NCBI GenBank assembly: GCA_024693025.1
Contig: JAILLS010000009.1
Location: 1-52,000 of the forward strand
Reading direction: 5' to 3'
Length of the DNA: 52,000 bases
Source: Succinivibrio sp.
GTDB taxonomy: Bacteria; Pseudomonadota; Gammaproteobacteria; Enterobacterales; Succinivibrionaceae
A program made the position numbers and the translations under genes. Under the pieces are notes generated by a model. That model saw only the letters and a program-made list of their open reading frames with translations. It ran no database searches and was not told the origin of the DNA. Positions 8,668-17,454 of this stretch are shown piece after piece. The first letter of the stretch is position 1. The number at the start of each line of letters is the position of its first letter.

Positions 8668-11013
8668 TTAAAACAGCGTAAATTCATCTTCAATAAGATC
8701 AAGCCCCGGCCCTTCAGCTTTAGCCTCAGGCTTTGGTGCGCCAACCACCTCAAGCTCATCCACTCTCTGGAAGCCCCGCGGCAGAGATTCACCGCTCTTG
8801 GCTCTGTTGCTGAGCTTATTGCACACTTCATCATAGCTTAAGGTCAGGTTGCGTTTGCCGGCATGGATAATCAGCTTGCTGCCAGGAGGGATCACCGCAA
8901 GGGCGGCAATACCGTCGGCTCCTATGGCAAGCTTGGCTCCGTTGATACCCATCAGCTTATTCCCCTTGCCATGCCCAAGCTGCGGCAGTTCTTCGGCCTT
9001 AAAAATCAGCAGTTTTCCCTGCTTACTGGCGACCGCTAAAAAGTCAGTCTCAAGTGACTCGACCAGCTGCGGTTTTAAAATCTGAGCATCCTCATCCAGA
9101 TTGATGAGCGCTTTGCCGGCTTTCATTCTGGTAGTCAGATCGGCTGCTGCCACAATAAAACCGTAGCCCTTTGAAGAGCACAGCACATAGCGCTCCTCGC
9201 CGCGGCTGATGATCACATGACTGATCTGCTCATTGGCATTGAGCGTCAGCTTCGAGGAAATCGGCTCTCCCTGGCCACGGGCCGAAGGCAGTTCGCTGAT
9301 CGCACAGGAATAGAGCCGGCCTAAGTTGGAAATAAAGGAGACCCATTCATTCGAACGGCCGTAGGCCTTGTAGAAGAACTCATCGCCGCTGCGGTAGGTC
9401 AGGCTTTCGGCCTTGATGTCCTGTCCCGTGGCAGCACGGATCCAGCCCATCTTAGAGAGGATCACGGTCACAGGAGTACTTGGTATAAGCTCGGTATCGG
9501 CACTGACTTTGGCTGCTGCATGCTCAACGAGCGCACAGCGCCGCTCATCCCCGTAGAGCTTGGCATCCTGCAGAATCTCTTTTTTAATAAAGGTCTTAAG
9601 CTTAGCCTCAGAGTGCAGCAGACTTTCAATTTTATTCTTCTCATCAACTAGCTTATCCTGCTCAGCCTTAAGCTTGAGCTCCTCTAAGCGGGCAAGCTGT
9701 CTTAACTTGGTTTCAAGAATATAATCTGCCTGAACCTCATCGAGCTTAAAGCGGGCCATCAGCTCGGCCTTAGGGTGCTCGGAGGTCCGAATAATTCTGA
9801 TCACCTCATCGAGATTCAAAAACACGATCTGCAGCGCTTCGAGCAGATGGAGCCGTGAGTTTATCGCCTCCAGACGATGATTGAGCCGTCTTACCACACA
9901 GGTGGTCTTAAAGGTCAGCCACTCGGAGAGGATCGTTTTCAGATCCTTGACCATCGGCTTGCCGTCTAAACCTAAAATATTCAGATTGACCCGATAGCTG
10001 TTCTCAAGCGAGGTCAGGGAGAACAGCTGCTCCATCAGTTCATCCGGGTCAACCCGCTTGGATTTTGGCACAATGATGATACGGCAGGGATCGTTATGAT
10101 CCGAAGCATTGATAATGTCATCGACGAGCGGCAGCTTCTTCTGCAGCATCAGATCTGAGATCTGCTTTTCAATCTCGCCGCCTGACACCTGATAAGGCAG
10201 TGCCTTGATGACAATCCCCTCGCTCTCCTGCTGATAGACCGCCCGCTGTCTGATACTGCCCCGTCCCTGCGTGTAGATCTCCAGCATTTCAGCGCGTGAG
10301 GTGGTAATTTCCGCCCCGTTCGGATAATCAGGGCCCTGAATAAACTCCAGCAGATCCTGTACGCTGGCCTCGGCATGATCGATTAGATACACCAGCGCCT
10401 GCACCACCTCGTTGAGATTGTGCGGCGGGATATCGGTGGCCATGCCCACGGCAATGCCGGTGGTACCGTTGAGCAGAATATTAGGCAGCCGCGCCGGCAG
10501 GGCTTTAGGCTCCTCGAGCGTGCCGTCAAAGTTAGGCAGCCAGTCTACGCAGCCGGTGTTCAGATCCTGCAGCAGTACCTCCGCATAGGGAGCCAGACGT
10601 GATTCCGTATAACGCATGGCCGCAAAGGATTTAGGATCTTCAGCATCACCCCAGTTGCCCTGTCCGTCTATGAGCGGATAGCGATAGGAAAAAGGCTGAG
10701 CCATCAGCACCATGGCTTCATAACAGGCTGAATCACCGTGCGGATGATACTTACCGAGCACATCACCTACGGTGCGGGCAGATTTGACATGCTTTGACTT
10801 AGGCGTGATGCCAAGCTTTGCCATGGCATACACAATTCTGCGCTGCACCGGCTTCATACCGTCAGTCACCGAAGGCAGAGCACGATCGCGGATCACATTC
10901 ATCGAATAGTTTAAATAGGCTTCCTCAGCAAATGCCTTAAGCTGCATCAGCTCAACGCCTTCTAAACTTCTCTGCTGTTTAGCCTTTGTCTCGTCTGTGC
11001 TTTTCTCAACCAT
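8668..11013 (-). CDS. parC: DNA topoisomerase IV subunit A
   Basis: A decatenating type IIA topoisomerase subunit of 781 residues (E. coli 752). The quinolone-determining region [14 protein letters not shown] and the catalytic tyrosine segment [10 protein letters not shown] are intact. The coiled arm and a degenerate C-terminal beta-pinwheel follow. I placed the start at the ATG at 11013 (MVEKST), which has GGA upstream. The longer frame to 11106 would add 31 hydrophobic, atypical residues. A minus-strand TATAAT at 11087-11092 could be its -10. parE is not adjacent. Confidence 0.96.
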   Translation of the reverse strand: MVEKSTDETKAKQQRSLEGVELMQLKAFAEEAYLNYSMNVIRDRALPSVTDGMKPVQRRIVYAMAKLGITPKSKHVKSARTVGDVLGKYHPHGDSACYEAMVLMAQPFSYRYPLIDGQGNWGDAEDPKSFAAMRYTESRLAPYAEVLLQDLNTGCVDWLPNFDGTLEEPKALPARLPNILLNGTTGIAVGMATDIPPHNLNEVVQALVYLIDHAEASVQDLLEFIQGPDYPNGAEITTSRAEMLEIYTQGRGSIRQRAVYQQESEGIVIKALPYQVSGGEIEKQISDLMLQKKLPLVDDIINASDHNDPCRIIIVPKSKRVDPDELMEQLFSLTSLENSYRVNLNILGLDGKPMVKDLKTILSEWLTFKTTCVVRRLNHRLEAINSRLHLLEALQIVFLNLDEVIRIIRTSEHPKAELMARFKLDEVQADYILETKLRQLARLEELKLKAEQDKLVDEKNKIESLLHSEAKLKTFIKKEILQDAKLYGDERRCALVEHAAAKVSADTELIPSTPVTVILSKMGWIRAATGQDIKAESLTYRSGDEFFYKAYGRSNEWVSFISNLGRLYSCAISELPSARGQGEPISSKLTLNANEQISHVIISRGEERYVLCSSKGYGFIVAAADLTTRMKAGKALINLDEDAQILKPQLVESLETDFLAVASKQGKLLIFKAEELPQLGHGKGNKLMGINGAKLAIGADGIAALAVIPPGSKLIIHAGKRNLTLSYDEVCNKLSNRAKSGESLPRGFQRVDELEVVGAPKPEAKAEGPGLDLIEDEFTLF

Positions 11014-11148
11014 TATTTTTTCCGTGTTGCAAAACTTTCTGTCCAAACCTATGCTATGCTCAAACAGATAAATTGAATAAATCAGAATTATAAAATATTT
11101 AAGCAAAAAAAATCTGCCATTTATAAGGTAAAAATCAAGTAAAAAGTT

Positions 11149-11847
11149 ATGCTGACTAATTTTTTATCCTCTGCACACGCCAGGCTACAGGCAAGATTAT
11201 CGGGTTTTGGTTTAAAGCGGTGTCTTGGATTTCTAACCCTGCTCCTCTCTATTTGCTCTGGTGGCTTTTCTGTCTCAGCCGAGGAGTACAGACCCCTGCC
11301 GCTTGAGCTGCTCTCAAGTGCCATTACCTCAGAGATTGTCTATGACGAGGAATTTGACTATCAGAAGCTGGGTAAATTCAGCAATCTGGATCTGATGCCC
11401 AAGCACAGCTTCTACAAAAAGAATCTGGTCGACCTGGTGATTGTCAACAAACGCTCCCATCAGATGCTGCTCTTAAAAAACGATCAGGTGGTCAAAAAAT
11501 ACTGGATTGCCCTGTCTAACCGCCCTCAGGGAGCAAAGGAATATGAAGGGGATAAACGCACCCCTGAAGGTACTTACACGCTCGACTATATCAAGGAAAA
11601 ATCACGCTTTTATAAAGCCTTTCATATTTCCTATCCTAATCAGGAGGACATTCGGCATGCCCGCAGTCTAGGACGCAGACCGGGCGGCATGATCATGGTG
11701 CATGGTCAGCCTGCCTCCAAATCTGAATATCATGATGCGCTGCAGCGCTCAGACTGGACCAATGGCTGCATTGCCCTCTTAAATCCTGAAATGGATGAAT
11801 TTATCTCTTTAGTCGATGTAGGTACCCCTATTCAGATCAATCCCTAG
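11149..11847 (+). CDS. periplasmic L,D-transpeptidase family protein (YkuD domain)
   Basis: A 232-residue secreted enzyme. A basic N-terminus and hydrophobic segment (about residues 25-42, [17 protein letters not shown]) form a signal peptide ending near Ala44. The YkuD domain begins near residue 75 ([14 protein letters not shown]). The conserved HG motif MVHGQPAS and the catalytic cysteine in [10 protein letters not shown] are both present. Such enzymes form or cut L,D cross-links in peptidoglycan or attach lipoproteins; it looks closest to the YafK/COG3034 group, but the exact reaction cannot be read. It is divergent from parC and 24 bp before a glycosyltransferase. Confidence 0.85.
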   Translation: MLTNFLSSAHARLQARLSGFGLKRCLGFLTLLLSICSGGFSVSAEEYRPLPLELLSSAITSEIVYDEEFDYQKLGKFSNLDLMPKHSFYKKNLVDLVIVNKRSHQMLLLKNDQVVKKYWIALSNRPQGAKEYEGDKRTPEGTYTLDYIKEKSRFYKAFHISYPNQEDIRHARSLGRRPGGMIMVHGQPASKSEYHDALQRSDWTNGCIALLNPEMDEFISLVDVGTPIQINP

Positions 11848-11871
11848 TCAGCACTCTAGTGAGGAATCGTC

Positions 11872-12957
11872 ATGCGCTTAAGTCTTCTGTATAAACCGCT
11901 GCTCAATGCCTTAAGATTCAAGCTGGCCAGATGGCGTTATGATTATGCGGGTAAGCCTCTGCCGCAGGGAAAATTCTCTTTTGCAAAGCTCAGACACGTG
12001 GTGCTTGTCAAGTCCGATGGCAAGCTGGGCGATACCCAGATTATCTCGCTGTTTATCGATGTGCTAAAGCGCAGCTGCCCACAGCTTAAGCTGTCCGTGC
12101 TCTGTCCTGTGAGCATGCGGGACATCTATGCGGATATTCTCAAGGTCAATGTGCTCGAGGTTAAAAAAAGACCTAGCTTTGCCGAGCTGCGCGATATTGT
12201 CTCAAGGCTTGAAGCACTCGCTCCGGTCGATATGCTGATCTCCACCGAGCGGCTGATGCGCCCTCGGGATCTGTATCTGGCGTTTCTGTGTAAACCAGAG
12301 GTTCTGGTAGGCATGGATGCTAAGGTCAGATGCATCAACTATCAGCTGGTAGGCTCTGATGAGGATTTTAAACAGCATATCCTCTGCTATTTTCTCGACC
12401 TGCTCAAAGCAGGCGGCCTTGAGCCTCGGGAGTATGGATATCACAAACTCTTTAGAGACGCTGAGCTGCAGTATGCCAAGAAGCTCTTTGCCGGAGCTGA
12501 GGCCATCGGCATTCTGCCCTTTGGGGCTGCGGCTGACAAACGCCTCTCCTATGAGACCATTCTCTCCATCTGCCGCTATCTGCAGAGCCATACCAGCCTG
12601 ACCCTCGTGCCTCTGCTGACTGCTGCTGAGGAGGAGACCCTCTCAAGGCTTAAAGCTGATCTTGATCCGCAGCGCCTGCTGCTCCTGCCTAAGCTGAGCA
12701 TCCCAGAGTTTGCTGCCTGTATTGCCTGTCTTAAAGCGCTGGTCAGTGTGGACACCGCAGGCGTACACCTTGCTGTAGCAGCCGGGATACCGGTGCTTGG
12801 TCTGTATCAGGGCTTTGGCACAGAGGCGATTTTATGGCAGCCAGGACCGCTTGCCACTCAGAATTCCGTGCTGTTTAGAGAATCAGGCAAGGTCATCAGC
12901 GCGATCAGCTATGCTGCGCTTGAGCCTGAGCTTGAAAAATTCGTGCAGGGACTATAA
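11872..12957 (+). CDS. glycosyltransferase family 9 protein (heptosyltransferase-like)
   Basis: A 361-residue GT-B enzyme. The N-terminal half has the GT9 opening VVLVKSDGKLGDTQI. The C-terminal half has GILPFGAAADKR and the nucleotide-sugar loop VSVDTAGVHLAVAAGIPVLGLYQ. GT9 enzymes transfer ADP-heptose or related sugars to lipopolysaccharide core. The family is clear; the acceptor and a waa-type symbol are not. GAGGAATCGTC precedes the ATG, 24 bp after the L,D-transpeptidase, so the two are probably co-transcribed. Its end abuts the rpoA terminator. Confidence 0.85.
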   Translation: MRLSLLYKPLLNALRFKLARWRYDYAGKPLPQGKFSFAKLRHVVLVKSDGKLGDTQIISLFIDVLKRSCPQLKLSVLCPVSMRDIYADILKVNVLEVKKRPSFAELRDIVSRLEALAPVDMLISTERLMRPRDLYLAFLCKPEVLVGMDAKVRCINYQLVGSDEDFKQHILCYFLDLLKAGGLEPREYGYHKLFRDAELQYAKKLFAGAEAIGILPFGAAADKRLSYETILSICRYLQSHTSLTLVPLLTAAEEETLSRLKADLDPQRLLLLPKLSIPEFAACIACLKALVSVDTAGVHLAVAAGIPVLGLYQGFGTEAILWQPGPLATQNSVLFRESGKVISAISYAALEPELEKFVQGL

Positions 12958-12995
12958 AAAAAATCTCCTGAGGTTTAGGTGACCTGAGGAGATTT
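12955..12995 (-). terminator. terminator at the end of the alpha operon
   Basis: The 9-bp perfect stem AAATCTCCT/AGGAGATTT (12961-12969 and 12987-12995) has a further AGGT/ACCT inner stem and is followed on the minus strand by eight T. It closes the transcript right after the second rpoA. It also overlaps the stop of the convergent GT9 gene, and on the plus strand the same hairpin lacks a T run. Confidence 0.92.
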
Positions 12996-13000
12996 CCTGT

Positions 13001-13999
13001 CTAATGATTTACATCTAAATCGGCTGGAGGCCAGTTATCTAACCTCATGCCTAAAGCTAGACCTCTGTCTGCGAGCACATCCTTGATTTCAGTTAAGGAC
13101 TTCTTGCCAAGATTTGGCGTCTTTAACAATTCAACCTCAGTACGCTGCACGAGATCGCCAATATATTTGATACCTTCAGTCTTCAGACAGTTAGCTGAAC
13201 GCACTGTCAGCTCCAGATCTTCGACCGGAGAGAGCAGCTTAGGATCAATGAGCGGTCTGAACGAAGCGTCTTCAGTCGGCTCTACACTGTTGCGAATGTC
13301 AATGAAGGCATTGAGCTGGTCCGCAAAAATGGTAGCTGCCACGGAAATGGCAGTCTTAGCTTCAATAGTGCCGTTGGTCTGGACATCTAAGATCAATTGC
13401 TCTTTACCAGCATGCTCACCCTCACATGGGGCAGTGTGCACTGCGACATTCAAGACTGGGCAGTATGATGCATCGATGAGCAGACGACCGATGAAACGAT
13501 CTTCCTTACCTTCGACGACTGGATGTGAAGTGGTTGGAACATAGCCCCTACCTCTGGTCACATGCAGATGCATATTGAGCACTGTCTTAGGATCGGTAAT
13601 ATGGCAAATCACCAATTCAGGATTTTTGATCTCCACCCCTGCAGGACAGACAATATCTGCCGCAGTGACAGGACCAACACCAGTCTTAGTCAGAATTAAC
13701 TCACGATTGTTATGGATCGAGGAGTCAATCATTACAGCGACTTCTTTGAGGTTTAATAAAACCAGCAGAATATCCTCTTGAATGCCTTCCATCGCGCTGT
13801 ATTCATGCACTACGCCATCAATTTCAGCTGCAGTAATTGCATAGCCGGGAATGGATGACAGCATGATTCTGCGCAGAGCGGTACCCACAATCTGGGCATA
13901 CTGAGGCTCAAAAGGCTCTAAGACTACTCTTGACACATTACGTGAAAGTTCAGTGATATCTCTGATGTTTGGCAACTGATTAGATATATTCTGATCCAA
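13001..13999 (-). CDS. rpoA: RNA polymerase alpha subunit, second (diverged) copy
   Basis: A 332-residue alpha paralogue downstream of rplQ. The N-terminal dimerisation/assembly domain keeps [10 protein letters not shown] (Arg43-Arg44, equal to E. coli R44/R45, beta contact), [27 protein letters not shown] and RGRGYVP. It has lost the ERGFGHTLGN block ([10 protein letters not shown] here) and the VEQRTDLD block. The C-terminal domain (about 258-320) is intact, including the DNA-contact arginine (R267) and [11 protein letters not shown]. The start is TTG at 13999: an in-frame TGA lies 15 nt upstream, no ATG/GTG is available near it, and GAGAGGA sits at good spacing. It likely pairs with the other RpoA; see findings. 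Confidence 0.93.
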   Translation of the reverse strand: MDQNISNQLPNIRDITELSRNVSRVVLEPFEPQYAQIVGTALRRIMLSSIPGYAITAAEIDGVVHEYSAMEGIQEDILLVLLNLKEVAVMIDSSIHNNRELILTKTGVGPVTAADIVCPAGVEIKNPELVICHITDPKTVLNMHLHVTRGRGYVPTTSHPVVEGKEDRFIGRLLIDASYCPVLNVAVHTAPCEGEHAGKEQLILDVQTNGTIEAKTAISVAATIFADQLNAFIDIRNSVEPTEDASFRPLIDPKLLSPVEDLELTVRSANCLKTEGIKYIGDLVQRTEVELLKTPNLGKKSLTEIKDVLADRGLALGMRLDNWPPADLDVNH

Positions 14000-14055
14000 G
14001 ATCTTTTCCTCTCACTATAAAAGAGTACAGGGCAGGCCGAACCTGCCCCGAGTGA

Positions 14056-14460
14056 TTAGGCTTCAGCTGATGCTTCTGCCTGATCGGCGGACTCAGCCTG
14101 CTGAGGACGATCCACCAACATGATGTAAGCCATCTGAGCTTTGTCGCCGTCACGCAGACCGCACTTTAAGATACGGGTATACCCGCCCTTACGCTCTGCT
14201 GAAAGCTTGCCCACGACGTTGAAAAGCTTAGCAACAATGGCATCATCACGCAGCACTGCGAAAGCCTGACGACGATGAGCCACAGAATCTACCTTAGCCA
14301 GAGTGATCAGAGGCTCTGCAAAGCGGCGTAATTCCTTAGCCTTAGGCAGAGTGGTTTTGATCACTTCATATTTTAATAAAGCGCGTGCCAAATTGCGGTA
14401 CAGAGCAGCACGATGTGCAGCAGTACGACCCAAATGACGGCCACTTAAACGATGACGCAT
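14056..14460 (-). CDS. rplQ: 50S ribosomal protein L17
   Basis: The product has 134 residues (127 in E. coli) and starts [12 protein letters not shown], the family N-terminus, with [14 protein letters not shown] near residue 95. The extra length is an acidic/Ala-rich tail ([10 protein letters not shown]). L17 lies near the exit tunnel of the 50S subunit. Unusually, it is sandwiched between two rpoA genes, 19 bp after the first and 56 bp before the second. Confidence 0.98.
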   Translation of the reverse strand: MRHRLSGRHLGRTAAHRAALYRNLARALLKYEVIKTTLPKAKELRRFAEPLITLAKVDSVAHRRQAFAVLRDDAIVAKLFNVVGKLSAERKGGYTRILKCGLRDGDKAQMAYIMLVDRPQQAESADQAEASAEA

Positions 14461-14479
14461 ATCCTTATTCCTTTAAAAT

Positions 14480-15478
14480 TTAATTCTTAGGTGTTCTTGC
14501 GGCAAGTGATGCAGGAGGCCAGTTTGCCACCCGCATACCTAGAGCTAAACCACGCTGAGCTAAAACATCCTTGATCTCGGTTAAAGACTTCTTACCAAGG
14601 TTCGGAGTCTTCAACAGCTCGACCTCGGTCTTCTGCACCAAATCACCGATATAGGTGATGTTCTCACCCTTCAGGCAGTTAGCTGAACGGACCGTCAGCT
14701 CCAGATCATCGACACTCTGCATCAGCACAGGATCAGGCATCGGAGGAGCAGTAGGCGCCAAGGTATGTTCAGTTAATTCTTCCTTGTTGATAATGTTGCC
14801 TAAACTCTTGCAGAGTAAATCTGCAGCGTTCTTCAGCACCGTATCAGGAGATAATGAACCATTAGTCTCAACGTCAACTACCAGGCGGTCTAAATCAGTA
14901 CGCTGTTCGACACGGGCAGATTCTACCTCGTATACGAAACGTCTAACTGCGGAGAAATTAGCATCAAGCAGGATCTCGTCCCCCGACTGCGCCGGTAAAT
15001 GGTCGCTGTCGGTTGCTAGGACCGTGCCTTTGCCTGACACTACACGTAATTTAAGCTTTAAGCTAGCTTGTGCGCCTTTTAAGGTGCACAGGTGAGCATG
15101 CGGATTACAGATGGTAATACCCTGCGGGCACTCCAGATCTGACGCTCTCACTTCGCTCTCACCATGGCGCTCAACCGTAAGATAAACAGGCTCTGTAAGC
15201 TCAGTCTCAGAATACAGAGGAACACTCTTTAAGTTCAGCATCAGTTCAGGGATGCTTTCCTCAAGATCTTCTTTGACCCCATAGCGGTCCTTTACTCCCT
15301 CAATGCTGAAGGCATCGATAGCAATGCCCTGCATAGTCTTAAGTAAAATTCCGCTAAGAGCAACGCCTAAGGTATATCCAAACCCGCGCTCTAATGGTTC
15401 TAAGACCATGCGTGCGTGGTTTTCGCCTAAATCTAGATAATCCACAGGCTTTGGCTTTAAAAGTTCGTTCACAGACAC
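14480..15478 (-). CDS. rpoA: RNA polymerase alpha subunit, copy in canonical position
   Basis: A 332-residue alpha subunit between rpsD and rplQ, the standard place. The N-terminal domain keeps [13 protein letters not shown] (about 26-38), LMLNLK (79-84) and [11 protein letters not shown] (187-197). Where all typical alphas have NALRRILLSS it reads [10 protein letters not shown], so E. coli R44/R45 are replaced by Ser42/Gly43; GPVTAADI and RGRGYVP are also eroded. The C-terminal domain (about 257-319) is intact, with R264 equal to E. coli R265. The start is GTG at 15478 (GAGGG upstream, in-frame TAA directly before). Loss of the beta-contact arginine suggests it can only serve as the beta'-side alpha. 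Confidence 0.94.
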   Translation of the reverse strand: MSVNELLKPKPVDYLDLGENHARMVLEPLERGFGYTLGVALSGILLKTMQGIAIDAFSIEGVKDRYGVKEDLEESIPELMLNLKSVPLYSETELTEPVYLTVERHGESEVRASDLECPQGITICNPHAHLCTLKGAQASLKLKLRVVSGKGTVLATDSDHLPAQSGDEILLDANFSAVRRFVYEVESARVEQRTDLDRLVVDVETNGSLSPDTVLKNAADLLCKSLGNIINKEELTEHTLAPTAPPMPDPVLMQSVDDLELTVRSANCLKGENITYIGDLVQKTEVELLKTPNLGKKSLTEIKDVLAQRGLALGMRVANWPPASLAARTPKN

Positions 15479-15557
15479 TTAAGAGCCCTCATCTACGAAA
15501 ATATTCACTTTCCATTAAAAATATAGTTTCTACCCTGCTTAGTGGTTAGCACTCAGA

Positions 15558-16187
15558 TTACTTTGAGTACAACTCAACAATCAGCTGTTCCTGAATGTCG
15601 GCAGGCAGATCTATTCTTTCAGGTTTCTGCTTAAAGGTACCCTTCATCGCGTCAACATCGACATCGATCCAGGTAGGTCTTAAAGCACGCTGGCTGGAAA
15701 TGTCCAGAGCAGCCTTGATACGGGTCTGCTTCTTGGCCTTTTCACGCACAGCAATCACGTCGGATGGCTGAACCTGATAAGATGGAATATTTACAATGTG
15801 ATCGTTTACAGTGATAGCCTTGTGGCTGACCAGCTGTCTGGCTTCCATACGTGTTGAACCAAAGCCCATACGATAGACTACATTGTCAAGACGGCTCTCC
15901 AGCAGCTGTAACAGGTTTTCACCGGTGTTACCCTGCATACGGGCAGCTTTCTTGTAGTAATTACGGAACTGACGCTCTAACACGCCATAAATTCTGCGTA
16001 CTTTCTGCTTTTCACGCAACTGCATACCATAGTCAGACAGACGTGCTTTGTTAGCACCATGCTGACCTGGAGCCTGCTCGAGGCGGTTTCTGCACTTGGA
16101 ATCGATTGCACGCACTCCAGACTTTAAAAATAAGTCCACACCCTCGCGGCGACTTAGTTTTAGAGCTGGACCTGTGTATTTAGCCAT
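15558..16187 (-). CDS. rpsD: 30S ribosomal protein S4
   Basis: The product has 209 residues and starts [16 protein letters not shown]. The S4 RNA-binding domain is at about residues 97-160 ([20 protein letters not shown]). S4 nucleates 30S assembly and, in E. coli, represses the alpha operon by binding the pseudoknot leader before rpsM. That leader is present here at 17045-17116, so the feedback loop is probably conserved. It lies 31 bp after rpsK. Confidence 0.98.
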   Translation of the reverse strand: MAKYTGPALKLSRREGVDLFLKSGVRAIDSKCRNRLEQAPGQHGANKARLSDYGMQLREKQKVRRIYGVLERQFRNYYKKAARMQGNTGENLLQLLESRLDNVVYRMGFGSTRMEARQLVSHKAITVNDHIVNIPSYQVQPSDVIAVREKAKKQTRIKAALDISSQRALRPTWIDVDVDAMKGTFKQKPERIDLPADIQEQLIVELYSK

Positions 16188-16218
16188 TTATCTTTCTCCA
16201 AAAACAAAACTACGAAGG

Positions 16219-16680
16219 TTACACACGGCGCTTTTTAGGCGGACGGCAACCATTGTGTGGAATAGGGGTAACATCAGTGATGTTGGTGATCTTGTAACCC
16301 TGTGCATTTAAAGCACGGATTGAAGACTCACGCCCTGGACCTGGACCCTTGACTAAGACTTCCAGATTCTTAACGCCATATTCTTTAGCAGCTTCACCAG
16401 CACGCTCAGCAGCCACCTGGGCAGCATAAGGAGTGCTCTTACGTGAACCACGGAAACCTGAACCGCCAGCGGTTGCCCATGACAGGACATTACCCTGATG
16501 GTCAGAGATGGTCACGATGGTATTGTTAAAGGAAGCGTGAATATGTGCGACTCCATCAGCAACTTGTTTTTTGGAGCGTTTACCGCGTGATCTTACAGCT
16601 GGGGCTGATGCAGCAGTCTTTTCTGCTGCAGCAGGAGCTGCAGGAGCAGCAGTCTCAACATTTTTTACTTCTTCAGTCAT
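16219..16680 (-). CDS. rpsK: 30S ribosomal protein S11 with N-terminal extension
   Basis: The S11 core starts near residue 31 ([29 protein letters not shown]) and ends [13 protein letters not shown], as in the family. At 153 residues it is about 24 longer than E. coli S11 (129). The extra part is an Ala/Pro/Glu-rich N-terminal tail ([18 protein letters not shown]). The ATG at 16680 has GGAG upstream, and no start nearer the core was seen, so the tail is probably translated. It is in the alpha operon between rpsM and rpsD. Confidence 0.97.
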   Translation of the reverse strand: MTEEVKNVETAAPAAPAAAEKTAASAPAVRSRGKRSKKQVADGVAHIHASFNNTIVTISDHQGNVLSWATAGGSGFRGSRKSTPYAAQVAAERAGEAAKEYGVKNLEVLVKGPGPGRESSIRALNAQGYKITNITDVTPIPHNGCRPPKKRRV

Positions 16681-16690
16681 GAATTATCTC

Positions 16691-17047
16691 CTACTTCTTC
16701 ACACTCTTGCGCGGACCCTTGCGAGTACGAGCATTGGTCTTAGTACGCTGACCGCGAACTGGAAGTCCGCGACGGTGACGCATACCACGGTAGGTTCCTA
16801 AATCCATGAGACGTTTAATATTCATGGAGATCTCACGACGCAGATCACCTTCCACGGTGAACTTGGAAACTTCCTGACGAATCTTTTCGACTGAAGCTTC
16901 ATCGAGATCTTTGAACTTGGTAAGTGGGTTGACCGAACAGGCTGACAGGATCTGTGCAGCACGAGTTGGACCAATCCCGAAGATTGACTGCAGAGCAATC
17001 AAAGCGATCTTCTGATCAGGCACATTAATGCCGGCTATACGGGCCAC
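16691..17047 (-). CDS. rpsM: 30S ribosomal protein S13
   Basis: The product is 118 residues, [13 protein letters not shown] to [11 protein letters not shown], collinear with E. coli S13. It contacts the 50S at bridge B1 and the P-site tRNA. The start codon is GTG at 17047 in AAGGATAGTGGCC, the same start context as E. coli rpsM. The GTG forms the 3' edge of the S4-binding pseudoknot. It is the first gene of the alpha operon. Confidence 0.98.
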   Translation of the reverse strand: MARIAGINVPDQKIALIALQSIFGIGPTRAAQILSACSVNPLTKFKDLDEASVEKIRQEVSKFTVEGDLRREISMNIKRLMDLGTYRGMRHRRGLPVRGQRTKTNARTRKGPRKSVKK

Positions 17048-17116
17048 TATCCTTCTCCTTGAAGAGTTTTAATTTAACCTTGGCTGTCGCAAAGCCCGTT
17101 AGGATACGCGACAACC
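17045..17116 (-). promoter_or_regulatory. alpha operon leader pseudoknot (S4 target)
   Basis: On the minus strand a 9-bp stem GGTTGTCGC/GCGACAGCC (17108-17116 and 17082-17090) encloses GTATCCTAACGGGCTTT. I recognise this core from the E. coli alpha-operon leader, which has GTATCCTGAAAACGGGC. The leader continues through AAGGAGAAGGATA to the GTG start of rpsM. In E. coli S4 binds this pseudoknot and traps the ribosome on it, repressing the operon. The match is by eye; a covariance search with the Rfam Alpha_RBS model would settle it. Confidence 0.85.
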
Positions 17117-17178
17117 GTCTATAGTGCACTTAAGCAGCTTATGTTTCACAAACAGTTAGTTTGCTGTGAAACTCAAAT

Positions 17179-17207
17179 ATTCTAAATGAAAGGATTTCTA
17201 AAAGCAA
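17179..17207 (-). promoter_or_regulatory. alpha operon promoter with 5' transcript hairpin
   Basis: On the minus strand TTGCTT (17202-17207) and TAGAAT (17179-17184) are 17 bp apart. An 8-bp hairpin GTTTCACA/TGTGAAAC (17143-17172) begins about where transcription should start. It could protect the mRNA 5' end. The promoter lies between the rpmJ terminator and rpsM, so the alpha operon is independently initiated. Confidence 0.7.
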
Positions 17208-17258
17208 GCAGTTTTCTAAGCTATGTGTACACAAATCCTATGCGCGAGCTGTGAGCAT

Positions 17259-17294
17259 AAAAAAACGCCCCGGACCACTAGATCTGGAGCGTTT
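17259..17294 (-). terminator. terminator after rpmJ, end of spc operon
   Basis: The minus-strand stem AAACGCTCC/GGGGCGTTT (17286-17294 and 17263-17271, one G-T wobble) extends inwards with GATC/GGTC and is followed by a run of T. It separates the spc operon from the alpha operon, 26 bp after the rpmJ stop. Confidence 0.9.
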
Positions 17295-17319
17295 AGACTG
17301 TCTTTTTCAATTACACAAA

Positions 17320-17433
17320 CTAGCCCTGACGCTGTTTATGTTTAGGATTATCGCAGATAATGCGGACTACACCGTGACGACGGACCACTTTGCAGTTACG
17401 GCACATCTTCTTAACTGAAGCACCAACTTTCAT
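17320..17433 (-). CDS. rpmJ: 50S ribosomal protein L36
   Basis: A 37-residue protein read directly from the sequence: [15 protein letters not shown], then [18 protein letters not shown] and QRQG. The zinc-ribbon residues Cys11, Cys14, Cys27 and His32 are all present, so this is the zinc-binding form. It follows secY by 21 bp, as in E. coli, and a terminator follows it. Confidence 0.97.
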   Translation of the reverse strand: MKVGASVKKMCRNCKVVRRHGVVRIICDNPKHKQRQG

Positions 17434-17454
17434 TTTTTTCTCCAAAGTTCCAAA

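Noticed and set aside
11013-11106. 31-residue hydrophobic N-terminal extension of ParC (start at 11106)
   Set aside because: The family start lies at the ATG at 11013 with a GGA Shine-Dalgarno, and the extension would cross the likely -10 box.
12500-12957. GT9 gene assigned as waaC or waaF
   Set aside because: The family is clear but residues that tell heptosyltransferase I, II and III apart cannot be judged by eye, so no symbol is given.
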